A stretch of DNA of 64,000 bases from Sternotherus odoratus (Eukaryota > Chordata > Testudines > Kinosternidae). The position numbers and the translations under genes are program-made. Where the stretch lies: positions 75,389,892 to 75,453,891 of the forward strand of contig JAVMKO010000001.1 of assembly GCA_032164245.1 (NCBI GenBank), written 5' to 3'. The notes beneath the pieces are model-generated. The model ran no database searches and was not told the DNA's origin. It worked only from the letters and a program-made list of their open reading frames with translations. This document shows positions 11,851-23,000 of the stretch, one piece after another. Positions within the stretch are counted from its first letter, which is position 1. The number at the start of each line of letters is the position of its first letter.

Positions 11851-12164
11851 TTCCATCCCTTTAGCAAAGATACAGGATTCCAAATGAAAATGGGAGCCCA
11901 AGAAAGGGGTTGCCTGACCTAGAGCCCAAGTGAAGACTTGCCAAAGGAAAAGCTGCAGCTGACGGGAGAAATGATTGACTCTTGCCTGGCAGCAATGCCC
12001 AAGACACGGATGTGATCATATGGTGGCATGTCAGCCGGCAAGAGCCAGGAGCATAATTTGGGAAGGCATAGAGACATTGTGAGTGAATTCAGCACTGGAA
12101 AGCCCTTTTTCAGCACACGTTCAAGATCCTGTACAAACATGAATGAATCCTCACAACAAGCCTT

Positions 12165-12420
12165 GTGAGTTAGGAGTGGTACATAAATGCTATTAGATCC
12201 TCTTTATAGATGGGAAAACGGAGACCAAGAGAGGTCAAAGGCCCAGATCCTCAATGGTATTTAGACTCCTAACTTCTGGCCCACAGTATCTTGCTCAATG
12301 AGTCAATAGCAGAACTGTGATTAGAACTCAAGGATGCCTCACTCCCAAACCCACGCTCAGTCCTCCAGACAACACCTCTCTTGCACAAGATCTGAAAGCA
12401 CATTCTATCCACTACTGAAT
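12165..12420 (-). repeat. MIR-like SINE, diverged
   Basis: 'TTTATAGATGGGAAAACGGAG' and 'AGAACTGTGATTAGAACTCA' follow the inverted MIR core pattern (tail of 'CAGTTTCCTCATCTGTAAAATGGG' read on the other strand). A foreign-looking block 'GGCCCAGATCCTCAATGG' lies between them. Strong divergence keeps this tentative. Confidence 0.5.
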
Positions 12421-12458
12421 TGAATCTCCCAGCCCCCCGGTGGCATAGGTGAATATTA

Positions 12459-13165
12459 GTAGGGCATATCTGCACTATGAACTTAAGTCAACCTATGTTA
12501 GGTCATCTTACAGCCACCACAGTAATTACTGCAGTGATTCATGTCCACACTGCCCTTCCTCTGTCAGTGGGGCACATCCTCACCAGGCTTGCTTCCACCA
12601 ATTTAAGAAGGGCAGTGTGGGGAGCTGAGAGACAGGGCTCTCACCTCCATGCGCAGCTCCCCGCTGATAGTCTGGATCCCTGCTCCCTACCGGGAACAGG
12701 GCAGCTGACTGGACACTGGCACGGATCTCCCCGCTATGAGCCCAGCTGCCCCCCACCCTGGGCTCTCAGTTTCCCCCTCCCCACTGGGAGCACAGATGGA
12801 AGCTCTGGGCCCAGAGTCTGGTTGGCTGCCATTCTTGCTTGGGGAGCAAGAAGCTGAGAGTCCCATGGAGGCAGCCGAGCTCCCAGCGGGGAGATCCATG
12901 CTGGTGTCCAGTCTGCTTCCCCATTCCCGGCAGAGCCATGAAATTGACAAGAGTGACAGCCAATAGATGTAAGTAACACAGTGACTACAAGGACACTGAT
13001 TCTCCCTAACTACACCAACATAAGCCCCATGCCTCCGTGGAGGTGGGGTTATTTTGCCAGTGTAGTAGGGCACTTGCATCAGCAGAAGCGGAAGTGTTCA
13101 CTGACCTACTTAGGCCAACTTAATCTGCCTTACGTCTACCTACTGCTGTAGTGTAGACCAGGCCT
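12459..13165. mobile_element. Harbinger-type MITE, complete
   Basis: About 700 bp. The left end 'AGGGCATATCTGCACTAT' faces the right end 'GTAGTGTAGACCAGGCCT', which are imperfect inverted repeats of the 'GGCATGTCTACACTAC' type. A TTAGTA string stands just outside or at both ends (left 12,456-12,461, right 13,165-13,170), compatible with the 3-bp TTA-like target of Harbinger elements. Subterminal 'CTTAAGTCAACCTA' and 'TAGGCCAACTTAA' also mirror each other. The middle is GC-rich with overlapping chance frames and no transposase. Confidence 0.72.
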
Positions 13166-13169
13166 TAGT

Positions 13170-13215
13170 ATCCCTGTTTTACAGGCAGGAAAACTAGGCC
13201 ACGGAGAAGCTGAGG
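13170..13215 (-). repeat. MIR-like core fragment
   Basis: 'CTGTTTTACAGGCAGGAAAACT' directly right of the MITE resembles the inverted MIR core, so the MITE may have inserted into or next to this SINE. Confidence 0.4.
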
Positions 13216-15538
13216 CTCAAATTTTCAGAAGTGGTCCTTGATTTTGGGTGCCACCTTGAGACTCCTCCGGCTGTATCTGGAACTCAGATCTTGAAAAACT
13301 CAGGCTGTATCAGCCTTCTCATCCCGATGAGCCATTCCCTCCACACACAGTACCCCACAGCAGACAAGCGTTGCACATTCAACAAAAGAAAGGTGGGGAC
13401 CCAGCTGGAGACGAGCGCAACAGCCATGGCAGGTGAGGAAAAAGAATTCATTGCGGGCTAGGCTGTGGAGAGACAGTGGACTGAGATGGATTTATAGGAC
13501 TCCAGTAACCAACCTCTGCAGTGCCATGGCCAGTTTGCTGGGAAACAATTACGACACCAGGACAACTAATCAATGTAATAAACCAAGATCTGGCCTGTTT
13601 GGGGTGCTGCCTCTGGCACAGGTACCGTGACAAGATGGGAAACCTCCAGGGAGTGAAAGAAGCTTTTTCTTGATACCCAAAGGTTTTAATGGGAACTGGG
13701 GAAACGGGCAGGCTGGCATTTCCTCTCTTTGGTAGAGTTCATTTCTTCTCCACTCAGACGCTCCCCGAGCCAAGCAGGGCAGCTGCCTTCCCTCCCCTGC
13801 CAACCCCACCCTCTCTCTCAGTTCCATATTTCTCAGGGCCTGCTGGACTTGGCTCAAAAACGCCTCAACAGAATCTGTCTCTGGGGAAGAAGCAGCCCCT
13901 GAAAAAGGGCAATTAAAGGCAGCATGCGTTTCCTTTGCTTAATTGGCAGCTGCATTCAGACAGAGCCAGAGCTGATGCCACGACGCAGAGCCCCTGCCCA
14001 CAACACACTTCACAGCACAGCTGAAAAGATGCTCTTTAAAATGTATCCTTTTCTGGCCAGATATCGGGAGAGATTTTGACGCCGGTGAAAGGTGCCAACA
14101 GGACAGCCCTAAAGCCCGATTCCCTCTCCACAGCAAACAAATAATTCCTGTTGATTTCAAGGGAAGCGACCTGGGTCTGGCAGCGGGAGAACATAGGGCC
14201 CCTGGAGAATGAAGTCTTTTGTTTATCCACAAAACAAGGACGGCACAGGCAATGTCAGTGCCTGTTTCTCACCCACTGCCCCACCAACATGTCTGACCCA
14301 CCTTCTGATGCAATACCTTGGCCCATTCAGTCCAAGGCTTCTCACCAGAGACTGCCAAGGATATAGTTCATTCCAGTCACGGGGCAGGGCTAACCACCAA
14401 GAAATGGTAACAGTTTTCAAGGCTAAAATGAAATCATTTTCTTCCCACATAAATGTCCTCTCTCTGTAACTTGCAACACTATCAGTCTGGGCTAGGCCCA
14501 TGTCATAGCTCCCAAGCAAACGAGCGTAAGGCCTGGGGAGGTCCCAGAAGAAAATTCTAGGTTGCTCCAGTTTGGGTCACTCAGGGTGCTGCATGCTGGG
14601 AATCATCAGCCCATCAAGGGACACTGCGCTGCTGCATGTTTCAGCAGGAGGTGTAGAACTGAGGTGTGTCCCTGTACCCTCATAGGCACGGAAGATCCGA
14701 TGGGTCTTTTTGCATGTGTAAGGGTGCCAGTCAATCTCTGGCTTGGTTTGTTCCATCCTGCCTGCTTCAATTCCCCTGGCAGGCTAAGTGAATATAGTAC
14801 GTTTTGTTTCCATAAGGAAATGTGTGGGGAATTTATGTTGGGGGTTCGCTGGATGCAGGGAGGAGCGGGCGCTGCCTATGGGGAGAGGTGAATGTGTGGA
14901 GACCCATTTATGGGGAGAGGTGTGCAGATTCGTGTGTGTGCTGCAGCTGTACTTTGCACTGTCTCTAGTCTGGTTGCATTGTTGCCAATTCCTTCCTGCA
15001 GCGATACTGTGCGCAGGGGTAAGTCCAAGCTTTCCAGCCTTCCTCCTGTCTTCACTCCCCTCCTGAACCAGAGGGAGCTACCCAGGACTCAGCAGCTTCT
15101 GCCACCCCACACCGCCCATCAGTATGAAGCACAACAGTTGCAGTGACGTGGACTATAGAAATCCTCAGACTACTGCAGCCTTCTGCAAAACCACCAGCTC
15201 CAGCTAGGGCTGAGAATACAGAGGATAAGTCAGGGCCTTCTACTCTGCCTGTCCACCACCCACTCCAGCTTGCCCCAGAAGGCCATGCGCAATAGTCTCC
15301 CCTCCCTCCTGGAAGAGGTCCGTCCACCCTCCTGCTACACACCCAGCTCTGAAACTTGGGCTCTGAATTATTTCCCCAACCCCACCCCCACCCCCTTTGT
15401 TGCAGCATCACTATTGGTTTTTCATCCCCCTTTGTCCCGCCCCTCTCCTGCCAGGACTACAGCTTTTCAAGTGCCCATCCCACTCTCCTGCCTGCTGTGC
15501 TCTTCTCCCTCCCTCCCCCCCCCTCCATCAGGCTCTTA
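13216..15538. other. Unrecognised non-coding sequence
   Basis: No gene or named repeat was recognised. The interval is moderately GC-rich with C-rich runs at about 15,370-15,395 and 15,515-15,530. Confidence 0.5.
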
Positions 15539-15921
15539 GCTAAGGATAGGGTGACCAGATAGCAAGTATGAAAAATTGGGACAGGGGTGGGGAGTAATAG
15601 GAGCCTATATAAGTGTAACCCTTCTGCCCTTCAGAATTGGCAGCAACAAGGGCCGGGTTCAGTAAATAGGGGTTCCCTCTCAACAATACAATGCAAACTG
15701 GCTCGAGCCCCCACCCAGTGACCTAGGAAAATCCTAACACACCCCTGGGCACCTCAATGAGGCAATACTTCCCCTCTTGCAAGCACAGATCTTTATTAAC
15801 ATGAGGTAAATGACATCACTAAACTGGGAAAAACACCACACCTAGGGTTCATACACCAACCCGTGAGCAAATTGCCCCTCCCCAGCAAGTTTGGGCTGTG
15901 TCCTCTCCTGTAGGTTCAGGA

Positions 15922-16040
15922 GTCCAGCAACCCAAACGTCACCCAAAGTCCTACAAGTCCAATAGCCCAAAGTCCCTGGAGTCCAGCAACCCCAAATGTC
16001 ACCCAAAGTCCCACAAGTCCAATAGTCCCAAAGTCTCTGG
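15922..16040. repeat. ~59-bp tandem repeat in the LTR
   Basis: Two units starting 'GTCCAGCAACCC' at about 15,922 and 15,980 share 'GTCACCCAAAGTCC' and 'ACAAGTCCAATAG'. Confidence 0.85.
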
Positions 16041-16299
16041 AGTCCCTGGTCAAAAGTTACTCTGCCGAGTCTTACCTCCCAGCCTGGGTGGAAGTGGAGG
16101 GCGGAGTGAAGGGTACCTTTACGAGGTCTGAGGCCGACAGCCCAGTCTCTCCATGGGGTGCTGGCTGCTCCGCTAGCCGCCCTGCTAGCTGACACTGGAA
16201 CTGCTCTGTCCGCGGCTCGACTCTGCTCTGCCAGCTGTCTCAGGAACTGGTCAGGAACTGCTCCGGAACTGGTCCACTAGCCGGCACAGGGACTGCTCT

Positions 16300-16430
16300 G
16301 CTAGCTGTCTCAGGAACTGGTCAGCCGGCACAGGGACTGCTCTGCTAGCTGTCTCAGGAACTGGTCAGCCAGCACAGGGACTGCTCTGCCAGCTGTGTCA
16401 GGAACTGCTCCGCTAGCCAACACAGGAACT
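16300..16430. repeat. 44-bp tandem repeat in the LTR
   Basis: Units beginning 'GCTAGCTGTCTCAGGAACTG' at 16,300 and 16,344 and a variant at 16,388 repeat with a 44-bp period. Looser copies extend left to about 16,215. In minus-strand LTR coordinates they fall in the middle of the LTR, where enhancer repeats occur in retroviruses. That role is only an inference here. Confidence 0.85.
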
Positions 16431-16959
16431 GCTCTGCTTAGGGCCCCCCACTTAAGATAAAGCTCAGTGATTTTCAGCTCTTAAGTGATTTCAGCTCATA
16501 GGGGGGGCCTTAGTGCAGAGACACCACCAGACCCAAAGCAACTTCAGCTCAGTGGGCTGAAGTTAGACTCCTAATGGAAGCAAAAGTCAGCTCTAACATT
16601 CCACAGGGGAGAGAGGCCAGGTGCAATAGGCCAGTAAGGCCCTCAGACAAAGCCCTCACCACAAAGTATAGAATCCTCTCCACGCCCTCTCTCAATTCAG
16701 TGAGTTTTGGAACCCCTGTCCCTTGTCTAGTGAGCGCTACCTAGCTGATGGCGAGTCCCTCCAGCATGCCAAAGGCCAAATACATGTCCCAACCCCTCAT
16801 TCACACAAACAGGTCAATCAGCACTCTATCATTCTTGCCCCAATACTACAGAAACTGGGGGTCCCACAGTAGCCAAAGTGATCATTTGGGCTGTTAGAGT
16901 GCAGGCTAGGTGCGGTGGGTGTGTCTAAGCAAATCAGGTGTTATTTTCCAAAAGTTACT

Positions 16960-17060
16960 GCAATTCCTGCAATTCACCACTGGATGTCACTCATACTGAC
17001 ACTGCAAAGTCATTGCAATTCCTGCAATTCACCACCGGATGCCACTCATCCTGACACTGC
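16960..17060. repeat. 55-bp tandem duplication in the LTR
   Basis: 'GCAATTCCTGCAATTCACCAC' at 16,960 recurs at 17,015, and each copy is followed by 'ACTCATNCTGACACTGC'. It lies at the 5' end of the minus-strand LTR. Confidence 0.85.
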
Positions 17061-17132
17061 TTACATAAGAAAAGACCCAAAAATTGGGACTGTCCCTATG
17101 AAATCAGAACATCTGGTCACCCTAGCTAAGTC

Positions 17133-17865
17133 TGTAGAGCAATCTCATTAATCTCTTTCTTTAAGTGGTCTCGGTGCCACTAGATGGGACAAAACACCTC
17201 AGCCTGGAGATGTGTGGGATATACACCTGCAGTAGAAGTAATAGCATCAATTGAGTCTGGTGTCACGGCTCTGCTCCAGCAGCCATCAACAGGCTGCAGA
17301 TGGCACTGGCTGCAATGTGGATGGTGACTGCTGTGGCTTTGTAGCCTTTTACCCTAGTTAACACAGACGCTTTCCTGCCACTGACGTCCCCTCACAAGGT
17401 CCTATAGCTTTGGGTTCAGAGAAGAAGAATTAAAGAGGCTTGTGGTGAAGCAAAGGAAAAGGACTCAGGACCTGACTGCCTGAAAGATACTAAGTATGTC
17501 CATCATCTCCGCAGATGAATGAAATGTTATAGCTAAGCCAGTGAATAATTGACCCTTCTGCCGCTCTCACCACACCTCGTGAGAAAAAAAATCTTCAGCC
17601 ATTTTATCAATCAGCTTCAGTTTCCTTCTGTTCTCTGGGGCCTGAAGAAAAGGGATCAATAGAAGCCTGCACAGGACTGAGGCTCAGAATCCTCTCAGAA
17701 CTCCCCACATTCCACGCCAGGGCACGGTATGCACATGGCTCTGCTGCACAGGAGGTGCTGAGTCCTGGGCTACTCACCCACTTCAGGTGCCACTAGCAAT
17801 GCCCCCAACGTACACACTTGTGCAGTGCACAGTGATGCGGAACGGTGGGCATCATCAGGCCCCTG
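17133..17865. other. Unrecognised non-coding sequence
   Basis: Nothing recognised. Confidence 0.5.
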
Positions 17866-17869
17866 GCTT

Positions 17870-18080
17870 CTCAGTCCACCTCTGCTACTCATTCAGCGTG
17901 TAGCCTTGGCCAAGTCACTTAATATTAGTATGCCTCAGTTTGCCTTCCTGTAAAGTGGAGCTGATAAAATGGGAAAACTTCACGGGGTTGCAGTGAAGGC
18001 TTAATCCACTAATGTGTATGAAGTTCCTGGAGAGCCTTACCAGGAAAGTGCTATAGAAATATTATAAGCCCCAGGAACAG
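17870..18080 (+). repeat. MIR-like SINE
   Basis: 'CCTTGGCCAAGTCACTTAAT', 'TGCCTCAGTTTGCC', 'CTGTAAAGTGGAG' and 'GGGTTGCAGTGAAGGCTTAA' follow the MIR core in order, ending in 'GTGTATGAAGTTCCTGGAGAG'. About 200 bp, plus orientation. Confidence 0.75.
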
Positions 18081-19317
18081 TTCTTCTTTGCAGGCCCTGT
18101 TATAATCAAAATTTGGGGCTTCCCTCACCCGAATCTGCCTGTTCAAATTTCAAAAACTCTTCCACTTGAACAAAAATTTTTAAAACCACACAAACCTCTT
18201 TAAAGTTTTATGGATCTATCTAATAGACATAGACGTTTCTTTTGGGCAGGGGAGGGACATTGGATTGGCTTAAAATAATTAAAAACATGAATGTCTGTGA
18301 GGCCGAAAAGTGGGAAAACATGTTCAGCAGGAAGAGTACAAGCACAATGCAAGTGCGTCCCCAGGGCATTGTGGGGAAACCAAACCACATCTGAGCCATC
18401 AAGAGCTAAGGCACCCGCCCTCCAATGCTGCCTCCAAAACCCTGAGATGCTTTTCCTCAAAAAAGCCTGCTTTGTGCTCAGGAGTGAGTGTGGTACTGTG
18501 AGGGGGGGGTGCATGTGAGTGAGGGTGGAAGGGTGTCTATACATTAATGTGTGCATGGATGTTTGGGTGAGCAGTCCAGTGTTTGGGCAATTATCCTGAG
18601 TATGGGGGGCTATGTCAGAGGATGTGGGTGGCAGCAGGGAGTGGTGTAGGCTATGCCTGCTGTGACAATTCTAGGCCACTCTCAGTTTCCCGTTGCCTCA
18701 GACACACACAGCACCTAAGCACTCAATGGTAGTTGCTATTTAAACAAGCCAGTTGTTAATAAATGGAGCCTTTTAGCTCTAATTGGAGAAGAACCACTAG
18801 CCTGCAAACCTCCCAGAGCTCTTCAATTATAGATAGAGCCCCAGAACGGCAGGGAACGGCTGAGTGGTTTCCTGAGTAACCACAGAGCTGCTCCAGCCCA
18901 TTGCTATGAACACAGCTTTAACATCACTCTGGCATGGGCTGGCATTTGATATGCTTCACTCTCCTTTGCTATGCAGGAACTCCCAGGGCCAGGTGAAGGC
19001 TTTGGGCCTCTCATCCCCTCTACTTGTAGCTTAGGGAGAAGGGACCATGGTACGTTTGCTGTCCTCCATTTTGTCTCCATTCAGTTGCTAGTCACCTGCT
19101 GGTTTCTCCCTGCAGCACAACCACTTCTGCTTTTTTGGTGAAGGATGGAGCAATTCACCTCTTAGGATGTGTCCATCCTGGGCACTGCCATATCACAGTG
19201 AAAATTGCCTCCCTTTCAGTAATAAACACCCAAGTTGAAACTGCACTTTCGTTCCCAGCCCCAGATGGTGCTCAATCAGTGTCGCAGGCCACAAGGAGGA
19301 GGACAACAAGAATACAA
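18081..19317. other. Unrecognised non-coding sequence
   Basis: No gene or named repeat was recognised. Confidence 0.5.
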
Positions 19318-19905
19318 AGAGACCTTAAAATCGACTTCTGTACTCCTCCCTAACGAGAGGAGTAGCTGAAATCGACCTCTCTCTGGGTCGATTGTGATCT
19401 AGTCAGGATGCATGTGACTTTAAGCCTCCGACCTTCCAAGCAGCCCCACGCCGGACCCCCCCACCCAAGCAGGGGGGGGGAGCCGGCGCGGGGCTGCTCG
19501 GGTGGGCACGGGGGTCCGCGGAGCTGCTCGGGCGGGTGGGGGGAGCCGGCACGGGGCTGCTCGGGCAGGCGGGGGGGTCCGCGGAGCTGCTCGGGTGGGC
19601 GGGGGGAGCCGGCGCGGGGCTGCTCGGGCGGGCGGGAGGGCCACGGAGCTGCTCGGACTGGGGCTGGTCCCCTGGGGAGCGTGCCTGGCTGCCCCGAAAG
19701 GTGGTGCCAGCTGGGGACTCCCGGCACTGTGGGATACCTACCCACAGTGCAATGCTGGCTATGTCGACCCTTGCAAAAGTTTAAGGACAGACACTGTCGA
19801 CCTGCTGTCCTTTGTGGGGACGCACTAAGTCGATTTTCTAAAGTCTACTTCTAAAGATTTAAGGGAAATCGACCTACTGCTGTAGTGAAGACATACCCGA
19901 AGACT
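19318..19905. mobile_element. MITE with GC-rich minisatellite, left border uncertain
   Basis: The right end 'GTAGTGAAGACATACCCGA' is the inverted 'GGGTATGTCTACACTAC' terminus of this genome's MITE group. 'AAATCGACTTCTGTACTCC' at about 19,328 and 'AAATCGACCTACTGCTG' near the right end are subterminal 'TCGA' motifs of the same group. A clean left terminus was not found, so the left part may be truncated. A GC-rich tandem block fills the middle. No transposase is present. Confidence 0.65.
19440..19665. repeat. GC-rich minisatellite inside MITE
   Basis: Units of roughly 40-45 bp repeat 'CGGGGCTGCTCGGG', 'GGGGGTCCGCGGAGCTGCTC' and 'GGGGGAGCCGGC'. At least four near-identical units are present. 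Open frames here on both strands are compositional. Confidence 0.88.
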
Positions 19906-20054
19906 GGCACAGGAGAGGAACGTGCAAATGTTTGCACAACGGTCTCATTTCAAAGAGCCTTTCGCTTGCTCTGTCTTCCAGCCCCCTATTTCTTCCTAAC
20001 ACAACATGTCTGCTAGCTCAGAAGATGTCTGACCAGACCTGGCATTCCCTCTTA

Positions 20055-20212
20055 GGGGAAAACTGAAATAAGGTAACAGTGCATGGGAGGGAAGTGGGAA
20101 TGTGTGGCCATGAGCAAAACAAGTCATGTGAACACCAGGAAGGGACCATTTGGAACTGAGCTTCTGCTGGTGGGTAGGTGGGTGGATGGGGGAGGAAGCG
20201 AGGCAGAGCAGT
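20055..20212 (+). repeat. Sequence duplicated inside the 24-kb hAT
   Basis: 'GAATGTGTGGCCATGAGCAA' followed by 'AACAAGTC', 'GAACACCAGGA' and 'GGGACCATTTGGAA' is matched almost exactly at 24,229-24,285. Weaker flanking similarity covers 20,055-20,212 and 24,180-24,340. No terminal repeats are visible around this copy. Confidence 0.85.
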
Positions 20213-20499
20213 GATTAACTAGGTAAACTGCTTTGCTGATGCCTGGTCTCTCATTCGTCTTAGCAGACAGCCTTCTAACAAGGGGGGACAGGGATGAAAA
20301 ATGGTTTGGGTAAGATAAGAACTTCTTAGAACTTTTTTTTTCTTTTGGTAGTTTGGAAAAGTTAGGCTCACTCTTTTGAAATGATATTTCATTTCCCACA
20401 ATAACTCACACTCGCTGACTGGCCAGTTTTATAACATTTCCATTTATTCTTTTAAAAACATTGACACAATCCATATTAGGCCATGAGCAATCTCACCCT

Positions 20500-20755
20500 C
20501 TTGTCTGGTGTCCTTCCTCAATACCTAAATATGTGTATGGCCCCCCATCACCAGAGTACCTGAGTGCTTCACAAACATTAATGAATTTAACCCCCATTGC
20601 ACCCCTATGGAAGGGAATTACCAGGCCCATTTTGCAGGTGGGGAACTGAGGCACAGGGAGGCTAAGTCCCACAGTCACACAGGAAACCTGTGGCATAGCC
20701 CGGAACTGGATCTAGGTCTCCCAAGTCCCAGACACAGCACTTGATTCCCTGCTGC
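20500..20755 (-). repeat. MIR-like SINE
   Basis: 'CCCATTTTGCAGGTGGGGAA', 'CTGAGGCACAGGGAGG', 'CACAGTCACACAGGAA' and 'GGTCTCCCAAGTCCC' are the inverted MIR core in order. The copy is well conserved, ~250 bp with its flank. Confidence 0.8.
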
Positions 20756-21685
20756 CTTGAACCTTGAGAAGTCATTTACACCAATGCAACATACAGTACT
20801 GATACGACTAAATGGTCTAAAATCGTGAATCAGACCCCAAAAATCATGAGATACATTTAAAAATCATGAGGGTTTTTTTAAATAATGCTTTGGGATTCTT
20901 ATGTTGTTTTTTAAGCCTTCTGAATGCCCTCTCATCACGATTTCAAGTTTTTCTCCATAACAACAAGAGCTGCTAGAACCATATATCTGTACGTGAAGGC
21001 CGATTATCACATGATCACTTAACTCCAGGACCTGGGGTTTTAAGAATGCAAGAGTTGGCAACAGTGAGGAGGTGCAAACTGATCATTTCTGAGTTGGGAG
21101 CATTTTACACCTGCATTGCCCTCAGTTAGCATGTCTTACATGACTAGAGAAAGAACACAATAGGGAACCAGGCCCAAATCCAGGCTCTTTACCTGATGCC
21201 ATCTGACCTTTCATCTTGCCACACCATATTTAGTGAGCTCCCCTGATCAGGAGCTGTGTCATTACTGTCACTCCATACTAAGCACTGTGCACTCCTACGG
21301 TGGTAGATACAAATGTGAAATACCCAGCATCATTTATCTGGTTGCCCCTCAGCACACCCTGGTTTGGGTGGGGAACAGAGGATCTCTACTTCAATACTAT
21401 CAGGGAAAAGACTGCGTCTTGCTGGTAGTTCCAGTTCAACTGGAAGCAGAAGGGACCAGCAAACCTCATGAGCCGAAGTAGTATTTCTCCGGCAGGCAGG
21501 GTGAAGGTGTGTTTGCAGAGTTGTGCAGGGAGGCCGGGATAAAATAGCTAGCGATGCTGCAGCCAGCCACCTCTCAGGTACACAGCAGAGCCCTACGCAG
21601 GGAAGAGGAGAGGGTGAGGTAAGGTCAGGATTGAATAGGACTGACAGAGCTGTGTGGTCTGGGGACAAGCTGGTTTACATCCCTG
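20756..21685. other. Unrecognised non-coding sequence
   Basis: Nothing recognised. Two 'AAATCATGAG' motifs at about 20,842-20,870 are a short local repeat. Confidence 0.5.
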
Positions 21686-21689
21686 ATCA

Positions 21690-22560
21690 TCCTGGATAAT
21701 TGCCATTAATGGACTTACCCTCCATGAATTTATCTAGTTCTTTTTAAAAAACTAGTTACAGTAGACTCTCGATTATCCAGGATTGGGTTAACCAGAATGT
21801 GGATTAATCAGGACGTCTAAAAAAATATGCATAACTCGCAGGGCCGGCTCTGACTTTGTCGCTGCCCCAAGAACAAACAAACAAAAACCCCACCAGGGCG
21901 CAGGGCAGCCAGTGAACCAACATCCCCTCCCTCCGGCACAGGGTGGATGGTGAACCAACCCCCCCTCTCCCCATATTTCCTATGGATGGTGATTATCCGG
22001 GATTTTATTAACCAGGGGGAAAAAATTCCCTATCATCCTGGATAATCGAGAGTCTACTGTATACACTGGCCATCGTAACATCCCATGACAATGAGTTCTG
22101 CAAGTTAATTGTGCATTGTGTGAAAAAAAAAAATTCTCTTTTCGTATTAAATGTGCTGCCTAGTCACTACATCAGGCAACCCCGTACTTTTTGTACTGTG
22201 AGAAAGGATAAATAACGCCTCTCAATTCGCTGTCTCCTCACCAACCATGATTTTATAAACCTCTATCATATCCCCCCCTCTCCCGTTGGTGGCTCTTTTC
22301 TAAGCTAAACAGCCATAACCTTTTTAGTTTCTCCTGAGATGGAAGCTGTTCCACACCCTTGATAATCTTGATTGCCTCTCTCTGAACCTTTTCCAATTGC
22401 CACTATATCTTTTCGAGCTGGGTGCCCGGATCTGCACACGGTATTCAAGGTGTGGGAGCACCAGGCATTTATCTAGTTGCACTATATTGTCTGTCTTATT
22501 TTCTATCCCTTTCCTAACATTCGATTAGCCTTTTGGACCATTGCTGTGCATTGAGCGTTA
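21690..22560 (-). mobile_element. CR1-L3 LINE 3' region, split by a Tigger-like MITE
   Basis: Minus-strand L3-type LINE tail. 'CCATGAATTTATCTAGTTC', then, after the MITE at 21,759-22,059, 'GAGTTCTGCAAGTTAATTG', 'CATATCCCCCCCTCTC', 'GAACCTTTTCCAATTG' and 'TTCAAGGTGTGGG' follow the order also seen at 27.7-28.2 kb. No reverse transcriptase is present. Frames here do not encode a protein. Confidence 0.8.
21759..22059. mobile_element. Tigger/pogo-like MITE
   Basis: A 301-bp element with perfect 25-bp terminal inverted repeats beginning CAGTAGACTCTCGATTATCC and a TA dinucleotide on each side (21,757-21,758 and 22,060-22,061). TA duplication and CAGT-type ends fit the Tc1/mariner-pogo (Tigger) group. 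Inner 'GGTTAACCAGAATG' and 'TATTAACCAGGGGG' extend the symmetry. It has no transposase. It lies inside the L3 fragment and is therefore younger than it. Confidence 0.9.
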
Positions 22561-22799
22561 CTGCCTTTCCCACGCCAGTGACCGATCAGTACGTCGCTGA
22601 CCTCATTTCCCTTGCCTTTCCCCAGTCCCAGCACTGTCACCTGGGAAGAGTCAGGAAAGCGAGTTGTCAGTGGCATATGGAGACAGAAGAGTCCATGGTC
22701 CGGTGGGTTAAACATAGGACTTGGCATTAGGAGGGCCCATTGCTTAATTCATAATGAAAGCGGTGCTGGGGCTCATCCCATTATTTTACTTTCATAAGT

Positions 22800-23000
22800 G
22801 ACATGGCAAAGCCAGAGGTGCCGGGGCCTAGCCCTGGCAAGCCCTGGCACAAATTAAGCACTGGGAGGACCAGAGGCCTGATGCCAACTCTCACACTGGC
22901 TCCCTCCCAGCTTTGGGCAAGTCACCACTGACCTCTCTCACACAGCTGTTGACAGATTAGATGCCGTACTGTTAAAAAAGAGCTCTGAGTATGTACGGGT
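22800..23000 (+). repeat. Possible MIR-like fragment
   Basis: 'CTTTGGGCAAGTCACC' and a weak following match suggest a decayed MIR. This is low support only. Confidence 0.35.

Larger units (their letters stand above)
15614..17065 (-). mobile_element. Solo LTR of an endogenous retrovirus-like element
   Basis: A 1,452-bp block starting TGTAACCC and ending GCTTACA, flanked by a 4-bp duplication TAAG (15,610-15,613 and 17,066-17,069), inserted in the MITE above. TG...CA ends with a 4-bp duplication fit a class I-like ERV LTR. A minus-strand polyadenylation signal (TTTATT on the plus strand, 15,792-15,797) lies about 180 bp from the low-coordinate end, which gives the minus orientation. There is no internal retroviral region, so recombination between two LTRs probably removed it. 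The length is large for a solo LTR, partly because of the internal tandem repeats at 15,922-16,040, 16,300-16,430 and 16,960-17,060. Confidence 0.8.
15547..17124 (+). mobile_element. 'GGGTGACCAGAT' MITE, copy 2, split by a solo LTR
   Basis: Left half 15,547-15,613 begins TAGGGTGACCAGATAGCAAG, and right half 17,066-17,124 ends ATCTGGTCACCCTA. Joined, they equal the ~124-bp family consensus seen at 6,021 and 30,981. The flanks GCTAAGGA (15,539-15,546) and GCTAAGTC (17,125-17,132) share six of eight bases and represent the decayed 8-bp duplication. The intervening 1.45 kb is a later LTR insertion. Confidence 0.88.

Noticed and set aside
19350..19854. Frames with repeated 'ARAAPR' or 'GAAR' units
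   Set aside because: Translations of the MITE minisatellite on both strands.
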